A DNA stretch of 31,130 bases from Gnetum montanum (taxonomy: Eukaryota > Streptophyta > Gnetopsida > Gnetales > Gnetaceae): contig MNCI01019036.1 of the NCBI GenBank assembly GCA_015680685.1, positions 54,991 through 86,120 of the forward strand. Direction: 5' to 3'. The position numbers and the translations under genes were made by a program. Under the pieces are notes generated by a model. It saw only the letters and a list, made by a program, of their open reading frames with translations. It was not told the DNA's origin and made no database searches. This document shows, piece after piece, positions 29,531 through 31,130 of the stretch; positions within the stretch are counted from its first letter, which is position 1, and each line of letters starts with the position of its first letter.

Positions 29531-31130
29531 GCCAATGTTGTCACTGCCGCCAAGGATGTCTCTGCCCCATTCACCAAATACAATGGGGAGGGGGATCCCA
29601 ACGCTCACTTAGTCACCTTTCAATCTGAATCCTTGTTGCTTCAACAGTGGCCACATACGATTATCAGAGTCTTTGCAATGTCATTAACAGGGAAAGCTTT
29701 GGACTGGTACCGAGCCCTCCCACACTCTTCCATCTCAACCTTGGAAGAGCTGCTGACCCAATTTGTGACCCGCTTCAAATACAACCGGAAGCCGGAAGTC
29801 ATGCTGGATCAGCTCATGGGAGTGAAACAAGACCCGCTCGAGCCCATCCAAAATTTTATACAGCGATGGAGCGCTACTTTGAATGAGATCCGCGAGCCAA
29901 TAGCGGACTCACATGTGCTGGCGATATTCAAAGGAGCAGTCAACGACTTTATTAAGTCAAAGTTGTATTACCTTTCCCCCAACTCTCTACACCAGGCCTT
30001 CGCGCAAGTTAGAAGCATCCAAGACGCTGCGGAGGTCAGCAAGGACCCGGCATATGTCGCCTACAGGAACGCACACAACAAGGCCAAAGAGAAGGGTAAG
30101 GCGGCAACAACGACAGTAGCCGCGCTGACTGAAAACGCAAAGAGCAAGAACAAGAAGGTGCCCACAACAACGTCTAAGACCATGACTGGTGCTGGCACCA
30201 GCCAAGCCACAACGACCCCTAAAAAGGCCCCCCAACCTAAGCCAAACTTCAAGCGCAAGGATCGCTCAAAGTACACGGCATTACCTGTAAAGCATTCTGA
30301 ACTGCTGAAACAACTGTTAGCGGCAGGGCACATTCAACCTAAGAAGGTGTCCGAGGAAGCTCTAAATCGTCACAGACGTCACTGTGAATTGCTGAAGGAC
30401 CCTTCTTTAGCCTTACCTAACGAACCAGCAGTTCCGAGATCTTTCAGGCTTGACCGTTTCTGTGACTACCACTAGATGTGTGGTCACGACACGGATTACT
30501 GCTGGGCGTTAAAGGACGACATTCAACGCATGATCGACGAAGGTCATCTAAAATTAGACAGCAGTAACCCGACGCGTCCGGAAAACCAGACACTGCATGT
30601 ATATAAGGACCCGTTGAATGCAAACAACGATCCTTATACAATCACTGTGGTGAGTACGGACGGTGAGCGTAAGGGACCGCCAAAACAGCCTTTTGTCTTG
30701 CATGTACCCGCCAGCTCACCCAGGGGGCCAATCATTTCATCGGCAACCAGTGGCGCCTCGAGGCCGCCCTTTATTATACAGGCACCTTCTCACATAAACC
30801 CTCAGTCACGCAACAACGCCCAAGCCGCGGCTTCGTCCATGCCCATGCCAAGAGCTCCCTTCATTATTAGGGCGCCAAAACCACAGGCTGCTCCTCTCAT
30901 GCAGGGGCAGGCCTCTAGCCAGAATAACCAATCATCATCTCCCATGCGAAAGGGAGAGGACACCTCAGTTAGCGTAACAAAGGACCACTTTACGCTCGGC
31001 TTCCCTAAGCCTAGGCCCCTGGCCTCTGCACCCTTGTCTATGCCTCAGAAGCAAGATAAAGGCACAGAAACGTAGCCGCCTCCTCTTGGCAAGGAAAAGA
31101 GTACCCCTTCAGCCAACGCTGTCCCACCTC
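29531..31130 (+). pseudogene. element D: gag core (Retrotrans_gag) and C-terminal part
   Basis: Opens with FTKYNGEGDPNAHLVTFQSE, then LTGKALDWYRALPHSSISTL, ELLTQFVTRFKYN and QNFIQRWSATLNEI: the Retrotrans_gag domain (29560-29960) in the form seen in Tat/Ogre elements. A Lys/Thr-rich basic region follows, then a zinc-knuckle-like CDYH-TAG-MCGHDTDYCWALKDD (C-x2-H-x4-H-x4-C; 30461-30505), whose fifth residue is now TAG (30473-30475). The tail (30476-31072) has three spaced copies of a PF-hydrophobic-hydrophobic-x-(V/A)-P motif (PFVLHVP, PFIIQAP, PFIIRAP). TAG 31073 is followed by continued coding sense to the window end. Otherwise well preserved. Confidence 0.8.

Larger units (their letters stand above)
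26574..31130 (+). mobile_element. Element D: young Tat-type Ty3-gypsy, 5' part only
   Basis: 5' LTR 26574-28032, tRNA-Asn primer site 28039, leader, and a Tat-type gag running off the window. Base composition is near 50% GC against roughly a third in its neighbours, and frames are far less broken, both signs of a recent insertion. It interrupts the gag of element C. The 3' LTR and pol lie beyond the window, so LTR identity and the target duplication cannot be checked. Confidence 0.75.

Overview
The window looks like a nuclear segment of a seed plant with a large, repeat-filled genome, with no intact host gene. Almost everything is LTR retrotransposon of the Ty3/gypsy superfamily, in several nested layers that differ greatly in decay. 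A conifer or other gymnosperm would fit (old, heavily mutated elements kept in place, plus plant PPR and LRR fragments), but that is an inference from texture, not proof.

Layout. Positions 1-1.3 kb hold short broken pieces of unrelated host-type genes on alternating strands: a PPR piece (-), a RuvB-like AAA+ ATPase Walker A piece (-), a second PPR piece (+) and a leucine-rich-repeat piece (-). About 2.5-5.3 kb carries a decayed coding region of unknown family readable only on the minus strand. At 5.34-5.77 kb there is an array of short GACAT/ATGTC dyads. Element A (Tat/Ogre-like, plus strand) follows: RT, RNase H, a second archaeal-type RNase H and integrase (6.0-9.5 kb), then degenerate ~250-bp tandem units. 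Element B (Athila-like, plus strand; LTRs 10388-11231 and 18701-19565) sits inside the last of those units. A resumes at 19566 with another GACAT/ATGTC array, a polypurine tract and a 3' LTR start at about 20523.

Element B has a decayed tRNA-Asp-type primer site, a gag, and a second long coding region (basic N-terminal domain followed by a coiled coil), but no recognisable pol. Element C (Athila-like, minus strand, 26573 down to ~21113) has gag, protease, RT, RNase H and integrase, and its gag is homologous to that of B. Element D (plus strand, from 26574 to beyond the window) is GC-richer and clearly younger. It has a ~1.46-kb 5' LTR with a set of GCGT/ACGC inverted-repeat modules upstream of a TATA box, a tRNA-Asn primer site matching at 17 or more bases, and a Tat-type gag broken by one frameshift and several TAG stops. 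D interrupts the gag of C.

Order of events: A landed first and B landed in A. C is old and lies next to A. D landed in C last. No element here can encode a full set of working proteins. Many stops look like Q or W codons changed by C-to-T or G-to-A transitions, as expected for silenced, methylated DNA.
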